Source of the DNA: Novispirillum itersonii subsp. itersonii ATCC 12639
GTDB taxonomy: Bacteria > Pseudomonadota > Alphaproteobacteria > Rhodospirillales > Rhodospirillaceae
Direction of reading: 5' to 3'
Length of the DNA: 64,000 bases
NCBI RefSeq assembly: GCF_000381985.1
Contig: NZ_KB907339.1
Span: forward strand, 62,001-126,000
Part shown: piece after piece, positions 9,324-18,107 of the stretch
Numbering within the stretch: the stretch's first letter is position 1
Layout: each line of letters begins with the position of its first letter
Program-made: the position numbers and the translations under genes
The notes under the pieces: model-generated
The model's input: only the letters and a program-made list of their open reading frames with translations
The model's database searches: none
What the model was told of the DNA's origin: nothing

Positions 9324-9457
9324 GGAAAATCCCGAATAAAAGTGCTTCGTTGCGTTTCCTGCCGGTCCGTTCCGCCCGTCATACAATCAGTGCGGCCGGT
9401 TCCGGCGTGTCTGAACAAGTGCCCTTCGGGGTTATCCCGCAAGGCAGGTAAATGTTT

Positions 9458-9542
9458 TGGTGCGGGCGAAGGGACTTGAACCCCCACGGACAAAGCCACC
9501 GGAACCTAAATCCGACGCGTCTACCAATTTCGCCACGCCCGC
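9458..9542 (-). tRNA. tRNA-Leu(UAG)
   Basis: Minus-strand cloverleaf with acceptor GCGGGCG/CGCCCGC, class II long variable arm, anticodon stem TCGGA/TCCGG and loop TTTAGGT, giving anticodon TAG (reads CUA and probably all CUN codons). The T arm contains GTTCAAGTC. The 3' CCA is encoded (9460-9458). It lies directly upstream of tig. Confidence 0.95.
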
Positions 9543-10095
9543 AGGCGGTGCGGGATCCCCGCTGTATGGCAGGACCCCGTACCCTGAAAACTTTTTGAGC
9601 CTCGGCCCTGTGTCCCGTCCGGGTCTCCGGCCACCGGCCCTGACATTCCCGGGAAAAGGATTTCCGGGGAGGCAGAACGGCAACGCAGAACCCGGCCGCC
9701 GGGACTCCGGCCGCCAGAACCCACATCACATAGACAATACGCCTCTCCGGGGCAACAAAAATGAATCCCGGAGGGGTCCGCTTTATTTCCGGCATGACCC
9801 GGGACCCTGCGGAAAACCGCAGGGAAGGGGTGGAACTCTCTGAAAAAGAAGGGGGAGGGTAAAGAGAGCCAGTTGGTTCCTGTCAGGTTGGCATAAATAA
9901 GTGTATGCACATTCGGAGTAAGACTAAATAACACCATTTTTTTTATTAAAATTTCGGTGTACACCTGCGCCTTCCTGAAACCCTTAAAAAAAGAAGGGGG
10001 GGTCGGGACTGCGCCCGGGCAGGGGGCAGGGCCAAGACAGGGGCCGGAGCATGGGCCGTATAATAAGGCCCGATGAAGGGGAAGGAGAGTGTCGG
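9543..10095. other. intergenic region, tRNA-Leu to globin-coupled receptor
   Basis: About 550 bases with no supportable gene. On the minus strand TTTTCA and CATACA, 16 bases apart near 9555-9585, could be the tRNA-Leu/tig promoter. A perfect stem-loop CCCTGCGG-AAAA-CCGCAGGG lies at 9805-9824 without a T-run. The AT-rich stretch 9890-9955 ends in a perfect palindrome GGTGTACACC (9956-9965) and probably holds the receptor promoter. Confidence 0.5.
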
Positions 10096-11448
10096 ATGCT
10101 GCGTGACGCGGGACTGGGGACCGACTTGGACCGGAATGGCCGGCTGGCCTATCTGCAGATGGATGAGGGCACCCGCGCGGCGCTTCTTGAAGTCCGTCCG
10201 CTGCTGGAACAGCACATAGACAGCGTTCTGGATACTTTCTATGGATATATTCTGCAAAATGACGGGCTGAAGAGTCTGTTTGCCGATCCGTCCCGGATTG
10301 CCCACGCCCGGTCTATGCAGCGCCATCACTGGCTTGACAACGTCTTCACCGGCGATTTCGGCGATGCCTATATGCGTCAGGTGGTGATCATCGGGCGTAC
10401 CCACGAGCGGATCGGTCTGGAGCCGCGCTGGTACATCGGCGGGTACTGCTTCACGCTCAACCGCATTGTGGCGATGGTGCAGCAGGCCTATCGCAAAAAG
10501 CCGGAGCGGGCGGGGGAAATTCTGGCCGCGATCAACAAGGCGGTCTTTCTGGATATGGATCTGGCGATCTCCGTCTATATCCAGACGGCCCGGGAAACGG
10601 CGGCGGATACCCTGAACGGTCATGCCAGCGTCTTTGAGCGCGAAGTCCACGGCATGGTGGAAATCGTGGCAGCGGCGGCCACCGAGCTGCAGGCGACCTC
10701 TCAAAGCATGGCTGAAACCGCCGAGGCGACCAGCGCGCAGGCCAGTCTGGTCGCCAACGCCGCTGAAAATGCGGCGGGAAATGTGCAGACGGTTGCCGCC
10801 GCCGCAGAGCAGTTGCATGGGTCGATCAGCGAAATTTCCCGCAAGGTGACGGATTCTAACCGGATTTCTGCCGATGCGGTGCAGGAGGCCGACCGGGCCA
10901 ACGCCCTGATCAACAGCCTTGCCGATGCGGTGGACCGGATTGGGCAGGTGGTGCGGCTGATTTCTGACATTGCCAGCCAGACCAATCTGCTGGCCCTGAA
11001 CGCCACGATCGAGGCTGCCCGCGCCGGTGAGGCCGGAAAAGGATTCGCGGTGGTCGCCAACGAAGTGAAAAGTCTGGCCAACCAGACGGCAAAGGCGACG
11101 GGTGACATTTCCTCGCAGATTTCATCGGTGCAGACGGCAACCAAAGATGCCGTTTCGGCAATTCAGGGAATCGGCGGCACCATCTCCCGGATCAATGGGA
11201 TTGCTGCGGCAATCACCGAGGCGGTGGAGCAGCAGGGGGCCGCAACCCGCGAGATTGCGCTGAATGTCCAGCAGGCTTCTGCCGGAACGGCGGAGGTTAC
11301 CGGCAATATCTGTCAGGTGACCGAAGCGTCTTCTGAAACCGGGATGGCGGCGCGGGAAGTGATGTCAGCCTCCCGCCAGCTGTCGCAGCAGTCGGAGCAG
11401 CTGAAGTCCCGGGTCGATGACTTCCTGCGCAGCATCCGGGTGGTGTGA
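10096..11448 (+). CDS. globin-coupled methyl-accepting chemotaxis protein (aerotaxis-type sensor)
   Basis: Soluble chemoreceptor predicted to bind haem and signal O2 or another gas to CheA. Residues about 15-170 form a protoglobin-like globin-sensor domain, with the proximal His in GRTHERIGL (H103) and the following PRWYIGGY. No membrane segment follows. The C-terminal half is an MCP signalling domain with the invariant hairpin tip around residues 295-330 ([26 protein letters not shown]). The 450-residue form starts at ATG 10096 after GGAGAGTGTCGG; a longer start at 10051 lacks a good ribosome site. It resembles HemAT. No CheR pentapeptide tail is visible. It stands alone, without che genes nearby. 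Confidence 0.93.
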   Translation: MLRDAGLGTDLDRNGRLAYLQMDEGTRAALLEVRPLLEQHIDSVLDTFYGYILQNDGLKSLFADPSRIAHARSMQRHHWLDNVFTGDFGDAYMRQVVIIGRTHERIGLEPRWYIGGYCFTLNRIVAMVQQAYRKKPERAGEILAAINKAVFLDMDLAISVYIQTARETAADTLNGHASVFEREVHGMVEIVAAAATELQATSQSMAETAEATSAQASLVANAAENAAGNVQTVAAAAEQLHGSISEISRKVTDSNRISADAVQEADRANALINSLADAVDRIGQVVRLISDIASQTNLLALNATIEAARAGEAGKGFAVVANEVKSLANQTAKATGDISSQISSVQTATKDAVSAIQGIGGTISRINGIAAAITEAVEQQGAATREIALNVQQASAGTAEVTGNICQVTEASSETGMAAREVMSASRQLSQQSEQLKSRVDDFLRSIRVV

Positions 11449-11484
11449 TTTTCCGGCGTTTTGCCGGTCAGGCCGTTGTTCAGG

Positions 11485-11517
11485 CGCCGCTCCGGGGGGA
11501 TCCGGGGCGGCGTTTTT
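11485..11517 (+). terminator. terminator of the globin-coupled receptor
   Basis: CGCCGCTCCGG (11485-11495) pairs with CCGGGGCGGCG (11502-11512) with one wobble, followed by TTTTT. Confidence 0.85.
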
Positions 11518-11785
11518 GTATCCGCCCGCCGGAATGACGGATTGAAGACGGTTGTGTTTTCTGCACCAAAGGTCTGAAAAATGACCGCTTCCGCCATTCC
11601 ATCCACAGGAAATATGCTTTGGATCTGGCGTTTCCTTTGTATCTGCCTATATCACAGCGTAGAGTAAGGGTGCCGAAATCGTTTTTTGGCGTGCGGATGC
11701 CGCCTTTTTCACGCTTGCGGTGCTGTATTTGGCGTGGCGCGATGCCTCCAAGAGGGTTGCAGCCGCCTGAAAGAAGAGGTTCAGA
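11518..11785 (+). promoter_or_regulatory. lon upstream region
   Basis: About 270 bases between the receptor terminator and lon with no gene. Lon is often heat-shock controlled in proteobacteria, but I could not pick out a convincing sigma-32 or sigma-70 pair by eye. AAGAGG precedes the GTG start. Confidence 0.4.
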
Positions 11786-14194
11786 GTGGTGACGGGTTCT
11801 TCTCAGACCTACCCGGTCCTGCCGTTGCGGGATATCGTTGTCTTCCCCCACATGATCGTGCCGCTGTTTGTCGGCCGCGAGAAAAGTGTGCGGGCGCTTG
11901 AAGACGTCATGAATGACGACAAGCAGATCCTGCTGGTGGCACAGCGTAATGCCTCGCAGGATGATCCGGCGCCGCAGGACATCTACGACGTTGGCACGGT
12001 ATCGACCGTGCTGCAGCTGCTGAAACTGCCTGACGGCACCGTCAAGGTGCTGGTGGAAGGCGGCCAGCGGGCCAAAATCCTGCGCTATACCGACCGCGAA
12101 GACTTCTTCGAGGCCGAGGCCGCTGTTCTCGAGGAAGGGGAAGCCGACCGCCGGGAACAGGAAGCGCTGGCCCGCTCGGTGATTTCGCAGTTTGAACAGT
12201 ATGTCAAACTGAACAAAAAGATTCCGCCGGAAGTGCTGGTGTCGATCAACCAGATCGAAGAGCCTGCCAAGCTGGCCGACACGGTGGCCTCTCACCTGTC
12301 GCTGAAGATCGCTGAAAAGCAGGAACTGCTGGAGCTGCCGACCGTTGCCGAGCGGCTGGAGCATATCTTCGGTTTCATGGAAAATGAGATCGGGGTTCTG
12401 CAGGTCGAAAAGCGCATCCGCAACCGCGTCAAGCGGCAGATGGAAAAGACCCAGCGCGAGTACTATCTGAATGAGCAGATGAAGGCCATTCAGAAGGAAC
12501 TGGGCGAGGGCGAGGAAGGCCGGGACGAAACCGCCGAACTCGAAGAGCGCATCAAGAAGACCAAGCTGTCGAAGGAAGCCCGCGAAAAAGCGCTGGGTGA
12601 ACTGCGTAAGCTGAAGTCGATGAGCCCGATGTCGGCGGAAGCCACCGTGGTGCGCAACTACCTCGACTGGATGCTGACCATTCCCTGGAAGAAGCCTTCG
12701 CGTCTGAAAAACGACCTGAAGGGCGCCCAGAAGGTGCTGGATACCGATCACTTCGGCCTTGATAAGGTCAAGGAACGGATCCTTGAGTATCTTGCGGTCC
12801 AGCAGCGGACCCACAAGCTGAAGGGGCCGATTCTGTGCCTCGTCGGCCCGCCGGGCGTCGGTAAGACCTCTCTCGGGCAGTCGATTGCCAAGGCCACCAA
12901 CCGCGCCTTCGTCCGTGTGTCGCTGGGCGGCGTGCGGGATGAGTCCGAGATCCGTGGTCACCGCCGGACCTATATCGGCTCCATGCCGGGCAAGGTCATT
13001 CAGGGCATGAAGAAGGCCAAGACCTCTAACCCGCTGTTCCTTCTTGATGAAGTGGACAAGCTGGGGCAGGACTGGCGGGGAGATCCCTCCTCGGCCCTGC
13101 TGGAAGTGCTGGACCCGGAACAGAACGCCACCTTCCAGGATCATTACATGGAAGTGGATTACGATCTGTCTGACGTGATGTTCGTCTGTACCGCCAACAC
13201 CCTGCGCATGCCCCAGCCGTTGCTGGACCGCATGGAGGTGATCCGGCTGTCGGGCTACACCGAAGATGAGAAGGTCGAGATCTGCCGCCGTCACCTGATT
13301 CCGAAGCAGATGGACGCCCACGGTCTGAAGAAGACCGAATGGAGCATCAGCGATGCCGCCCTGCGGGATCTGGTGCGCTATTACACCCGGGAAGCCGGGG
13401 TGCGTAATCTGGAGCGTGAAATCGCCACCCTGACCCGCAAGGCGATCAAAGAGATCACCATGCGGAATCTGAAAAAGGTGACGGTGACGCCGAAGAATCT
13501 GGAAAAGTACGCCGGGGTGCGCAAGTACCGTTATGGTGAGGCCGAGATGGAAGATCTGGTCGGCACCGTCACCGGTCTGGCGTGGACCGAAGTGGGGGGC
13601 GACCTGCTGTCCATTGAAGCGGTCACCGTCCCGGGTAAGGGCAAGTTCACCGTCACCGGTCAGCTGGGTGACGTGATGAAGGAATCGATCGAGGCGGCAC
13701 GGTCTTACGTGCGGTCGCGGGCGACCACCTTCGGCCTGAAGCCGACGATTTTCGACCGGAAGGACATTCACGTTCACGTGCCGGAAGGGGCAACCCCGAA
13801 GGATGGTCCGTCGGCGGGGATTGCGATGTGCACTGCCATCGTGTCGACCCTGACCGGCATCAAAATCCGCGCTGATGTCGCCATGACCGGCGAAATCACC
13901 CTGCGCGGTCGGGTGCTGGCGATCGGCGGCCTGAAGGAAAAGCTGCTGGCTGCCCTGCGGGGCGGTATCAAGACCGTGCTGATCCCGCAGGAAAATGAAA
14001 AAGACCTGCCGGACATCCCGGATAATGTGAAGAAAGGGCTGAAGATCATCCCGGTTTCCACTGCCGATGAAGTGCTGAAGCATGCTCTGGTCGAGCAGCC
14101 GGTGCCGATCGAGTGGAACGAGGAGGAAGAAGCCGCTGCCGAGCTGGCCCGTCAGAAGGCCAAGGAGGCGGATGACGCCGTGATCACCCACTGA
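11786..14194 (+). CDS. lon: ATP-dependent endopeptidase La (Lon)
   Basis: Cytoplasmic AAA+ serine protease for misfolded and regulatory proteins. The 802-residue product has the N-terminal substrate domain ([15 protein letters not shown]), a coiled-coil middle, Walker A GPPGVGKT (354-361), and the S16 peptidase domain with the catalytic dyad S676 ([11 protein letters not shown]) and K719 ([13 protein letters not shown]). Start is GTG at 11786 after AGAGG; a second GTG follows directly. In most alphaproteobacteria lon follows clpX; here it is on the opposite strand about 6.6 kb away, beyond tig, tRNA-Leu and a chemoreceptor, so the block has been rearranged. Confidence 0.98.
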   Translation: MVTGSSQTYPVLPLRDIVVFPHMIVPLFVGREKSVRALEDVMNDDKQILLVAQRNASQDDPAPQDIYDVGTVSTVLQLLKLPDGTVKVLVEGGQRAKILRYTDREDFFEAEAAVLEEGEADRREQEALARSVISQFEQYVKLNKKIPPEVLVSINQIEEPAKLADTVASHLSLKIAEKQELLELPTVAERLEHIFGFMENEIGVLQVEKRIRNRVKRQMEKTQREYYLNEQMKAIQKELGEGEEGRDETAELEERIKKTKLSKEAREKALGELRKLKSMSPMSAEATVVRNYLDWMLTIPWKKPSRLKNDLKGAQKVLDTDHFGLDKVKERILEYLAVQQRTHKLKGPILCLVGPPGVGKTSLGQSIAKATNRAFVRVSLGGVRDESEIRGHRRTYIGSMPGKVIQGMKKAKTSNPLFLLDEVDKLGQDWRGDPSSALLEVLDPEQNATFQDHYMEVDYDLSDVMFVCTANTLRMPQPLLDRMEVIRLSGYTEDEKVEICRRHLIPKQMDAHGLKKTEWSISDAALRDLVRYYTREAGVRNLEREIATLTRKAIKEITMRNLKKVTVTPKNLEKYAGVRKYRYGEAEMEDLVGTVTGLAWTEVGGDLLSIEAVTVPGKGKFTVTGQLGDVMKESIEAARSYVRSRATTFGLKPTIFDRKDIHVHVPEGATPKDGPSAGIAMCTAIVSTLTGIKIRADVAMTGEITLRGRVLAIGGLKEKLLAALRGGIKTVLIPQENEKDLPDIPDNVKKGLKIIPVSTADEVLKHALVEQPVPIEWNEEEEAAAELARQKAKEADDAVITH

Positions 14195-14215
14195 TCAGCG
14201 TCCTCTGAGTAAAAC

Positions 14216-14257
14216 AAAAAACCCCGCCTCTCCGATCTGGAAAGGCGGGGTTTTTTT
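14216..14257. terminator. bidirectional terminator between lon and rluD
   Basis: CCCCGCCT (14222-14229) pairs with AGGCGGGG (14243-14250), preceded by an A-run and followed by seven T. It serves lon on the plus strand and the pseudouridine synthase on the minus strand. Confidence 0.92.
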
Positions 14258-14323
14258 ATGCTTGCCCGGAGCCGTGTGCGTAAAGCGGATGCCGGTCTGA
14301 TGACCGGGGCCGGGGCCGGCCGC

Positions 14324-15457
14324 TTATTCGGTCGGGTCTCCGCCCAGAGCGGCCAGCAGGGCTGCCATGTCGTCGGGCATCGGGCTTTCAAAGCGCATCT
14401 GCTCACCGCTGACCGGGTGGGTGAAGCCCAGCAGCCAGGCATGCAGGGCCTGCCGGGGAAAAGCCTCGGCTGCGGCGCGGGCTTCGGTGGGCAGGCCGCG
14501 CACCCGCCGCCCGGCGCCGTACATCGGGTCACCGATCAGCCCGTGGCCGATGTGGGTCAGATGAACACGGATCTGGTGGGTCCGCCCGGTGGCCAGACGG
14601 CATTCAATCAGGGCTACCGCGTCGCCGCACAGCGATTGCAGGGTCCGGAAGCGGGTCAGGGCCGGTTTGCCGCCGTTGCGCAGCAGGGCCATTTTCTGAC
14701 GGTTCTGCGGGCTGCGGCCGATATTGCCTTCCACCTCCCCGGCGCGGGGCAGCGGGCAGCCCCACACCAGCGCCCAATAGGCCCGTTCGGCGGACTTATC
14801 GGCAAACTGGGCGGACAGGCCGTGATGGGCCCGGTCGCTTTTGGCGACCACCAGCAGCCCCGACGTATCCTTGTCGATGCGGTGCACGATGCCGGGACGG
14901 CGGACCCCGCCGATACCGGACAGGCGGTCGCCGCAATGGTACAGCAGGGCGTTGACCAGTGTGCCATCGGGGCTGCCGGGGGCAGGGTGCACCACCATCC
15001 CGGCCGGTTTGTCGATGACGATCAGGTCATCGTCCTCATAGACCACGGTCAGGGGGATGTCCTGCGGCACCGGCAGGGCCGGGGTGGCGGCAGGCAGGTC
15101 GATAACCCCGTGCTGTGCGGGTTTGACCCGGATCGAGGGGTCAACTATGGTGGCGCCGTCCAGACTGACCCGTCCGTCAAGGATCAGCGCTTTCAGGCGT
15201 GACCGTGACAGGGCCGGGGCAGCTTCGGCCAGCCACTTATCCAGCCGTGTTCCCGCCTGTTCGGCGGTAACCGGCGGCAGGGTCAGCGGCCCTTCACCCG
15301 GATAGTCTCCGGCAGGGGGCGCCCCGGCTGCATCGCCGGTCAGGTCATCATCGCCGCTTTCGTCGGCGGCGGAGATCAGGTCGTCATCCCATTCCTCGTC
15401 GGGCAGACCGACAGAGGTGGGGGGCAGGGCGCGGGAAGGGGGCTTGGATCGGGGCAC
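14324..15457 (-). CDS. rluD: RluA-family 23S rRNA pseudouridine synthase (RluD-like)
   Basis: Converts uridines of 23S rRNA (probably positions 1911/1915/1917 in helix 69) to pseudouridine. It carries an S4 RNA-binding domain (GTRLDKWLAEAAPALSRSRLK) and the RluA catalytic domain with the signature GIVHRIDKDTSGLL, whose Asp is the nucleophile. A 70-residue acidic N-terminal extension precedes S4. The start is uncertain: GTG at 15457 gives 377 residues, while the frame upstream would run into the divergent gene starting at 15542. RluD is favoured over RluC by the S4 domain and length, but this is inference. Confidence 0.88.
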   Translation of the reverse strand: MPRSKPPSRALPPTSVGLPDEEWDDDLISAADESGDDDLTGDAAGAPPAGDYPGEGPLTLPPVTAEQAGTRLDKWLAEAAPALSRSRLKALILDGRVSLDGATIVDPSIRVKPAQHGVIDLPAATPALPVPQDIPLTVVYEDDDLIVIDKPAGMVVHPAPGSPDGTLVNALLYHCGDRLSGIGGVRRPGIVHRIDKDTSGLLVVAKSDRAHHGLSAQFADKSAERAYWALVWGCPLPRAGEVEGNIGRSPQNRQKMALLRNGGKPALTRFRTLQSLCGDAVALIECRLATGRTHQIRVHLTHIGHGLIGDPMYGAGRRVRGLPTEARAAAEAFPRQALHAWLLGFTHPVSGEQMRFESPMPDDMAALLAALGGDPTE

Positions 15458-15541
15458 GGACAGGACTCTGAGTACGGGGTTGCGCGGCAGCAGGGCCTGA
15501 CCGTCAGCACCCCGGTTTCCGTTGAGGATCGGACCCCTGAG

Positions 15542-16021
15542 ATGACGACGTACCGCGATAACGATGATACCGAACAGGACGCCTTTGACCAGCAGCATGC
15601 CCGACGCCTGAGGACGGTCAAGGGCATTGCCCTTGGGATGGCTGTGCTGCTTGTGGTGGGCATCGGGGCTCTTGGCTATGGGATGTATTCCAAGGCTGAT
15701 AAGCTTGGCAAGTCTGCTGATGCCGCATCGTCGGCAGTGGTCCCGGCTGCCGGGGTGCCGGTGGCCGGGGCAACGGTGCCTCACGGCCCGGCCGTGACGC
15801 TGCCGGTGTTCGGGTCAATCACCCTTGATGCGGCGGATGGGGCTGAAATTGTCGATGTACAGACATCCGGCACCATCCTGACGGTGACGGTGCTGGAAGG
15901 CACCGGCCCCAGCCTGCATATCGTTGACCTCACCGCCGGGCGTGTTCTCGGGCGGGTCAGCCTGAAGGCCCCGGCACAGCAGGGGCATTCTCAGGGGCAG
16001 ACGCCGCATCCGGCACGCTAA
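15542..16021 (+). CDS. single-pass membrane protein of unknown function (DUF6476-like)
   Basis: A 159-residue protein with a charged N-terminus, one membrane helix at about residues 27-48 (TVKGIALGMAVLLVVGIGAL) and a periplasmic domain of about 110 residues rich in Ala, Val and Thr. The pattern of a short positively charged stretch before a single Val/Gly-rich helix resembles the DUF6476 proteins that neighbour rluD in related bacteria; this match is from memory and weak. It is divergent from rluD with 84 bases between them and is followed 21 bases later by the JAMM protein. No catalytic motif is visible. Confidence 0.55.
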   Translation: MTTYRDNDDTEQDAFDQQHARRLRTVKGIALGMAVLLVVGIGALGYGMYSKADKLGKSADAASSAVVPAAGVPVAGATVPHGPAVTLPVFGSITLDAADGAEIVDVQTSGTILTVTVLEGTGPSLHIVDLTAGRVLGRVSLKAPAQQGHSQGQTPHPAR

Positions 16022-16042
16022 CGGCGCGGTGGTGCCGGAGGA

Positions 16043-16528
16043 ATGCCGTTCCGTCGGCGATACCGGGTTCCCCGGGATCAGAGTCTGGTCCTGAGGGCGG
16101 AAGAACAGCAGGCCCTGCGTGAGCAGGCGCAGGCTGCCTTCCCGGCGGAATGCTGCGGCCTGCTGCTGTCGTGCTTTGATGGCCGTGTGCAGGCCATGCC
16201 GATGATAAACCGCTCGCCAACCCCGGACCGGTTTGAGATTGCCGTCTCAGACCTTCTGGGGGCGCACCGCCGTGCGCGGCAGGAGGGCGGGGCGGTTATC
16301 GGCCATTACCATTCGCACCCCAACGGGCTGGCCCGCCCCAGTGCCGCCGATGTTGCCGCCATTGCCGATCCGGCGGCGGTCTGGGTGATTGTCGCCGTTG
16401 ATCCGCAGACCGGGACGCCCGGGGCAATCACCGCCTGGCATCCTGTTGAGAGACAAGGGAAAGCCGGTTTCAGGCCGGTTTTGCTGCTGTCTGCCCGGCG
16501 GATTCTGCGGGATGACCCGGAAAAATGA
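16043..16528 (+). CDS. JAMM/MPN-domain metallopeptidase (M67 family)
   Basis: A 161-residue Mov34/MPN/PAD-1-like protein, probably a Zn-dependent isopeptidase or peptidase. The JAMM signature is complete: Glu in FPAECCGLLL, then GHYHSHP with the metal His pair, ten residues, and the metal Asp in SAADVAAI. Stand-alone bacterial members are known with ubiquitin-like sulfur carriers in cysteine or cofactor synthesis, but no such partner lies nearby. The ATG at 16043 has GGAGGA only one base upstream, an unusually tight spacing, and there is no better in-frame start. The last residues (RRILRDDPEK) are polar. Confidence 0.85.
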   Translation: MPFRRRYRVPRDQSLVLRAEEQQALREQAQAAFPAECCGLLLSCFDGRVQAMPMINRSPTPDRFEIAVSDLLGAHRRARQEGGAVIGHYHSHPNGLARPSAADVAAIADPAAVWVIVAVDPQTGTPGAITAWHPVERQGKAGFRPVLLLSARRILRDDPEK

Positions 16529-16595
16529 AAAAATGTCAAAAAAGGCCTTGACGGTGACCTGCTGAAAGTCTAAAAACCGCTCCTCTTCAGGCCGC

Positions 16596-16671
16596 GTCCC
16601 CATCGTCTAGAGGCCTAGGACACCGCCCTTTCACGGCGATAACCGGGGTTCGAATCCCCGTGGGGACGCCA
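16596..16671 (+). tRNA. tRNA-Glu(UUC), copy 1
   Basis: 76-base cloverleaf with acceptor GTCCCCA/TGGGGAC, T loop TTCGAAT, anticodon TTC in the loop after CCGCC, and encoded CCA. Identical to the copy at 16727-16802. Confidence 0.97.
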
Positions 16672-16726
16672 CTGAAGAGAACGGGAGCAATCCCACCCCG
16701 GCAGGGTTATGCACCATCTGCGGTCT

Positions 16727-16802
16727 GTCCCCATCGTCTAGAGGCCTAGGACACCGCCCTTTCACGGCGATAACCGGGGTTCGAATCCCCGTGGGGACGC
16801 CA
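16727..16802 (+). tRNA. tRNA-Glu(UUC), copy 2
   Basis: Identical in all 76 bases to copy 1, 55 bases downstream. The unrelated spacer shows that only the tRNA body is duplicated or kept identical. A terminator follows at 16841, so both are likely one transcript. Confidence 0.97.
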
Positions 16803-16840
16803 CCTGAGCGTCACGCGCTGTTTTCAGCAAGAAATTTCCG

Positions 16841-16868
16841 GGCTGCCGCAAGGCGGCCTTTTTTCTTT
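16841..16868 (+). terminator. terminator of the tRNA-Glu pair
   Basis: GGCTGCC (16841-16847), GNRA-type loop GCAA, GGCGGCC (16852-16858), followed by TTTTTTCTTTT. Confidence 0.85.
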
Positions 16869-16984
16869 TCTGCACCTGCGATACGCTCTTTGTCCGCCAC
16901 ATCCAGATCAAGTCGGTGTGGCGCGCAACTGGCCCCTGCTGCGCTGAGTGCTTTGACAGTGCCTTCCTCAGCGTTGCCGGCCAT

Positions 16985-17012
16985 GGCAGGCAGAACGCGC
17001 GCTCTGCCTGCC
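16985..17012. repeat. perfect inverted repeat upstream of the VOC gene
   Basis: GGCAGGCAGA (16985-16994) and TCTGCCTGCC (17003-17012) form a perfect ten-base stem with an eight-base GC-rich loop. No T-run follows, so it is not a standard terminator. It lies 53 bases before the VOC start. Confidence 0.6.
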
Positions 17013-17065
17013 TCTGTTATCCCGACCGGCCCTGACGGCCGTGCGGAAGCGAAGGGGGATAGCGC

Positions 17066-17464
17066 ATGCGTTTTGGTTACACCATCATTTATGTTGCCGA
17101 TGTTCCGGCCTCTCTGGCCTTTTTTGGCCGGGCTTTCGGGGTGGAAACCCGCTATCTGCACGACAGTTCTGATTATGGCGAGCTGGCAACTGGCGATACG
17201 GTGCTGGCCTTTGCCGCACATTCCGTCGCCAACGCCCTGCTGCCGCAAGGGTATGTGGCGGCTGATCAGTCCGACCGCCCGCTGGGGATGGAGGTGGCGC
17301 TGGTGACAGACGATGTCCCCGCCGCGCATGAGAAAGCGGTGGCTGCCGGTGCGGTTTCCCTTCAGGCGCCGGTGCGTCAGCCCTGGGGGCAGACGGTATC
17401 GCATCTGCGTTGCCCCGACGGCCTGCTGGTGGAGCTGTGCAGCCCGGTTCCGTCCTCCCCCTGA
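17066..17464 (+). CDS. VOC-superfamily (glyoxalase/bleomycin resistance-like) protein
   Basis: A 132-residue single VOC module with the fold's order: start MRFGYTIIYVADVPASLAFF, a middle LATGDTVLAFAAH, second repeat MEVALVTDDVPAAHEKAVAAG, and the C-terminal signature TVSHLRCPDGLLVELCSPV. AAGGGGGATAGCGC precedes the ATG. Members of this size act as dioxygenases, isomerases or antibiotic-binding proteins; the substrate cannot be told. The metal-ligand set is partial (Glu in LLVELC is present). It lies between tRNA-Glu and the tmRNA gene with no evident functional link. Confidence 0.85.
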   Translation: MRFGYTIIYVADVPASLAFFGRAFGVETRYLHDSSDYGELATGDTVLAFAAHSVANALLPQGYVAADQSDRPLGMEVALVTDDVPAAHEKAVAAGAVSLQAPVRQPWGQTVSHLRCPDGLLVELCSPVPSSP

Positions 17465-17517
17465 TTGCCTTGGCGGGGGTAAGGCTGAGGGAATTTCAGA
17501 TCCTTTTGCACAAACTC

Positions 17518-17545
17518 TTGCGCACTGCGGCGCAGCCTCTATATT
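17518..17545 (+). promoter_or_regulatory. tmRNA (ssrA) promoter
   Basis: TTGCGC (17518-17523) and TATATT (17540-17545) with a 16-base spacer. The expected start near 17552 coincides with the first stem of the acceptor piece. Confidence 0.7.
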
Positions 17546-17551
17546 GGGGGT

Positions 17552-17870
17552 GCCGGGCTTGCCCGGCTATGGTGCTAAACCCGTCACGGAATAGACGTTA
17601 CGGACCCGGGGGCGGTACCCGGCGTCTCCACCATCTTCCCTTCTGGTCCTGCGTTGCAGGTGCCTGACAGGGATAGGCCCTTAAAAGCCGACGGAATGGG
17701 GACGAAACAGGATCGACGTGCGTAGTAAAGGTTTCGGCTGTACTCGGCATGGTAGCCACCGTTATCGGGCCAATCTCAACAAGTGCCAACGACAACGTTG
17801 AACTTGCCGCTGCCGCTTAATTGCCGGTAAGCGCGGTCCGGGGGGCGCCGGGCAACAGAAGCCCCCCACT
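17552..17870 (+). ncRNA. ssrA: two-piece (circularly permuted) transfer-messenger RNA
   Basis: Rescues stalled ribosomes and tags the nascent chain for ClpXP. The gene is permuted as in other alphaproteobacteria. The acceptor piece runs from about 17552 (stem GCCGGGC/GCCCGGC) to the CCA at 17631-17633. A spacer to be removed covers 17634-17697. The coding piece begins GGGGACGAAAC at 17698. GGGGACG (17698-17704) pairs with CGTCTCC (17623-17629), leaving a G3-U70 pair, the alanine identity element. The tag frame is 17785-17820: ANDNVELAAAA then TAA. A stem GGGGGGC/GCCCCCC (17840-17867) ends the coding piece. The T loop (GGCGGTA, 17610-17616) departs from the usual TTC form. Exact mature ends are estimated. 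Confidence 0.93.
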
Positions 17871-18107
17871 TAAGTGCTGATGCCGCTTTAAGATGACTGA
17901 CCTGACCCAGAGAAACCGGCGGAACTCCGTTCCGGGGCGTATCGCCTGATCCGGTCCAGTCTGGTGGAGAAAGCGGGCTTTGGCTGATGTGTTTCCTCCC
18001 TCGGCCGCCGCTGTGTGCCTGTGCTGACTGTACCTGTGGCAACGGTGGATCCGGCCCGGGGTTTCAGCGTGGCGGTATGCCGCGCCTTTCTGGCGGAGTG
18101 ATTACAG
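17871..18107 (+). other. spacer between tmRNA and sspB
   Basis: About 240 bases without a gene. A small hairpin GGAAC-TCC-GTTCC is present near 17930. No strong terminator for the tmRNA and no clear sspB promoter were recognised, so read-through from ssrA into sspB cannot be excluded. Confidence 0.4.

Noticed and set aside
9805-9824. Perfect stem-loop as a terminator
   Set aside because: Neither strand has a T-run after the stem and no gene ends there; kept only as a structural note.
11480-14191. 903-residue open frame antisense to lon
   Set aside because: It mirrors the lon coding frame; composition is His/Gln/Gly-rich with no domain, and lon is certain on the other strand. This is a codon-bias shadow.
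16811-17404. 197-residue minus-strand frame between tRNA-Glu and the VOC gene
   Set aside because: It overlaps the tRNA terminator and most of the VOC gene, and no motif was seen.
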